Below, one piece after another: positions 12,408-13,043 of a DNA stretch of 13,043 bases. Origin of the DNA: CAZZGX01 sp964653715 (GTDB taxonomy: Bacteria > Patescibacteriota > Minisyncoccia > Ryanbacterales > GWA2-47-10b); NCBI GenBank assembly GCA_964653715.1, contig CAZZGX010000023.1, positions 1-13,043 on the forward strand. Reading direction: 5' to 3'. The first letter of the stretch is position 1. Each line of letters opens with the position of its first letter. The position numbers and the translations under genes are program-made. The notes beneath the pieces are model-generated. The model ran no database searches, was not told where the DNA came from, and was given only the letters and a program-made list of their open reading frames with translations.

Positions 12408-13043
12408 ATGTTCATATTTCTTTCTCGGTACTTTGCTCGGCGCACGCTGCGATATTTTGAGCATAATGGTCTCGCAAAGCTTATCACCGTTTTTTTCTTT
12501 TTGCTCTTGATCGGGCTTCTTGCTGGTGGAGTCTACGCGTTTTTTCTCGCTGGATTTCATTTTATCGCCGCGGATCAATATTTCAAAAATACCCTTACGC
12601 TCTATGTCTATGAGCTTTTCTTGCTTGTTGTTTTAATTCTGGTTTTCGCGAGCGCTTTGATTAGCGGAGTATTCAGTCTTTTCCGGCAAAAGGATAAAGA
12701 AATTCTCATGTCTTCTCCCAAATTTGGGGACATGCCGCTTTTTGTTTTTATCAGGATGTTCGTGTCCTCTTTGTGGCCGTTTTTGGTAATCGGATTTCCC
12801 GCGCTTTTTGCGATTCGCCAGGTTTATGGTCTCGGAAAAGTAGGATTTTTGATTTCACTTTTCTCTTTTATAATTTTTGTGGCCATGGCGGTAGTGTGGG
12901 CTATGGTATTGTTGCTTGGCATTTCAACAATCCTTTATCATGTTGGCCTGCGCGCAAAATTTAAAGCCCTTTCTTTAAAAAATCTTTTTGGGGTGGTAAC
13001 GCTCGTTTTTCTGCTCTTTTTGGCGCTCGCATGGGGTAAATTT
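12408..13043 (+). CDS. ABC transporter permease, 3' end outside the window
   Basis: An open frame from ATG 12408 runs to the last base without a stop, giving 212 residues so far. It begins MFIFLSRYFARRTLRYF, a basic amphipathic N-terminus. Hydrophobic spans follow at about 26-50, 62-92, 107-135, 144-176 and near the end (NLFGVVTLVFLLFLALAW). Between spans 2 and 3 lies the cytoplasmic loop FRQKDKEILMSSPKFG, typical of large ABC-2-like permeases in which 'DxEILLSSP'-like sequences contact the ATPase. It directly follows the ATPase gene (gap 9 bases), making a two-gene exporter unit. Full-length members are usually about twice as long, so a good part lies downstream. Substrate unknown. Confidence 0.85.
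   Translation, partial: MFIFLSRYFARRTLRYFEHNGLAKLITVFFFLLLIGLLAGGVYAFFLAGFHFIAADQYFKNTLTLYVYELFLLVVLILVFASALISGVFSLFRQKDKEILMSSPKFGDMPLFVFIRMFVSSLWPFLVIGFPALFAIRQVYGLGKVGFLISLFSFIIFVAMAVVWAMVLLLGISTILYHVGLRAKFKALSLKNLFGVVTLVFLLFLALAWGKF

Overview
The window looks like a chromosomal segment of a Candidate Phyla Radiation (Patescibacteria, Parcubacteria-like) bacterium. The reasons are the small, densely packed genes at about 50% GC, several protein types I associate with that group (a short N-anchored protein with a Cys-rich LCPDGSYVGRTGPNC segment and a prealbumin-like domain; a minimal ArsR-type regulator; a small C4 zinc-finger protein), and several start codons placed directly behind a -10 box with no Shine-Dalgarno sequence. 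TGA is a normal stop here (for example at 2763-2765 and 10543-10545), which argues against the code-25 lineages Gracilibacteria and SR1. The taxonomic call rests on recognising protein styles, not on a marker gene. No rRNA, tRNA, CRISPR array, transposase or integrase was seen.

Left part (1-4710, + strand): possibly the last codons of an upstream gene; a near-consensus promoter overlapped by a palindrome; a coiled-coil/one-TM/extracytoplasmic protein; a HI0933/YhiN-type FAD protein; a YCII-like small protein; an ArsR-type regulator bracketed by three copies of a palindromic element, the last of which overlaps its own stop codon; an anchored prealbumin-like protein; then, from a strong promoter that seems to produce a leaderless message, an unrecognised 142-143 aa protein and a small four-TM protein made of two similar halves.

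Middle (4707-6895): a reverse-strand triple C4 zinc-finger protein converges with the membrane protein (stop codons overlap) and diverges from a cold-shock protein that ends in a textbook terminator. Next come a secreted metzincin-like protein with Gln in place of the first zinc-binding His, and a 96 aa CxxC...CxxxC protein that starts at TTG behind a perfect Shine-Dalgarno sequence. This block also ends in an intrinsic terminator.

Right part (6937-13043, + strand): a 1.2 kaa secreted protein (sugar dehydrogenase-like beta-propeller, PKD domain, four PA14 domains) is translationally coupled by an ATGA overlap to a secreted GH18 glycosidase. Four bases after that gene an ABC ATPase begins, followed by its ABC-2-like permease, which runs off the window end. 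Three of the secreted or surface proteins (metzincin-like, propeller-PA14 and GH18) would suit binding to and trimming an external surface or polymer. That is inference from domain content.
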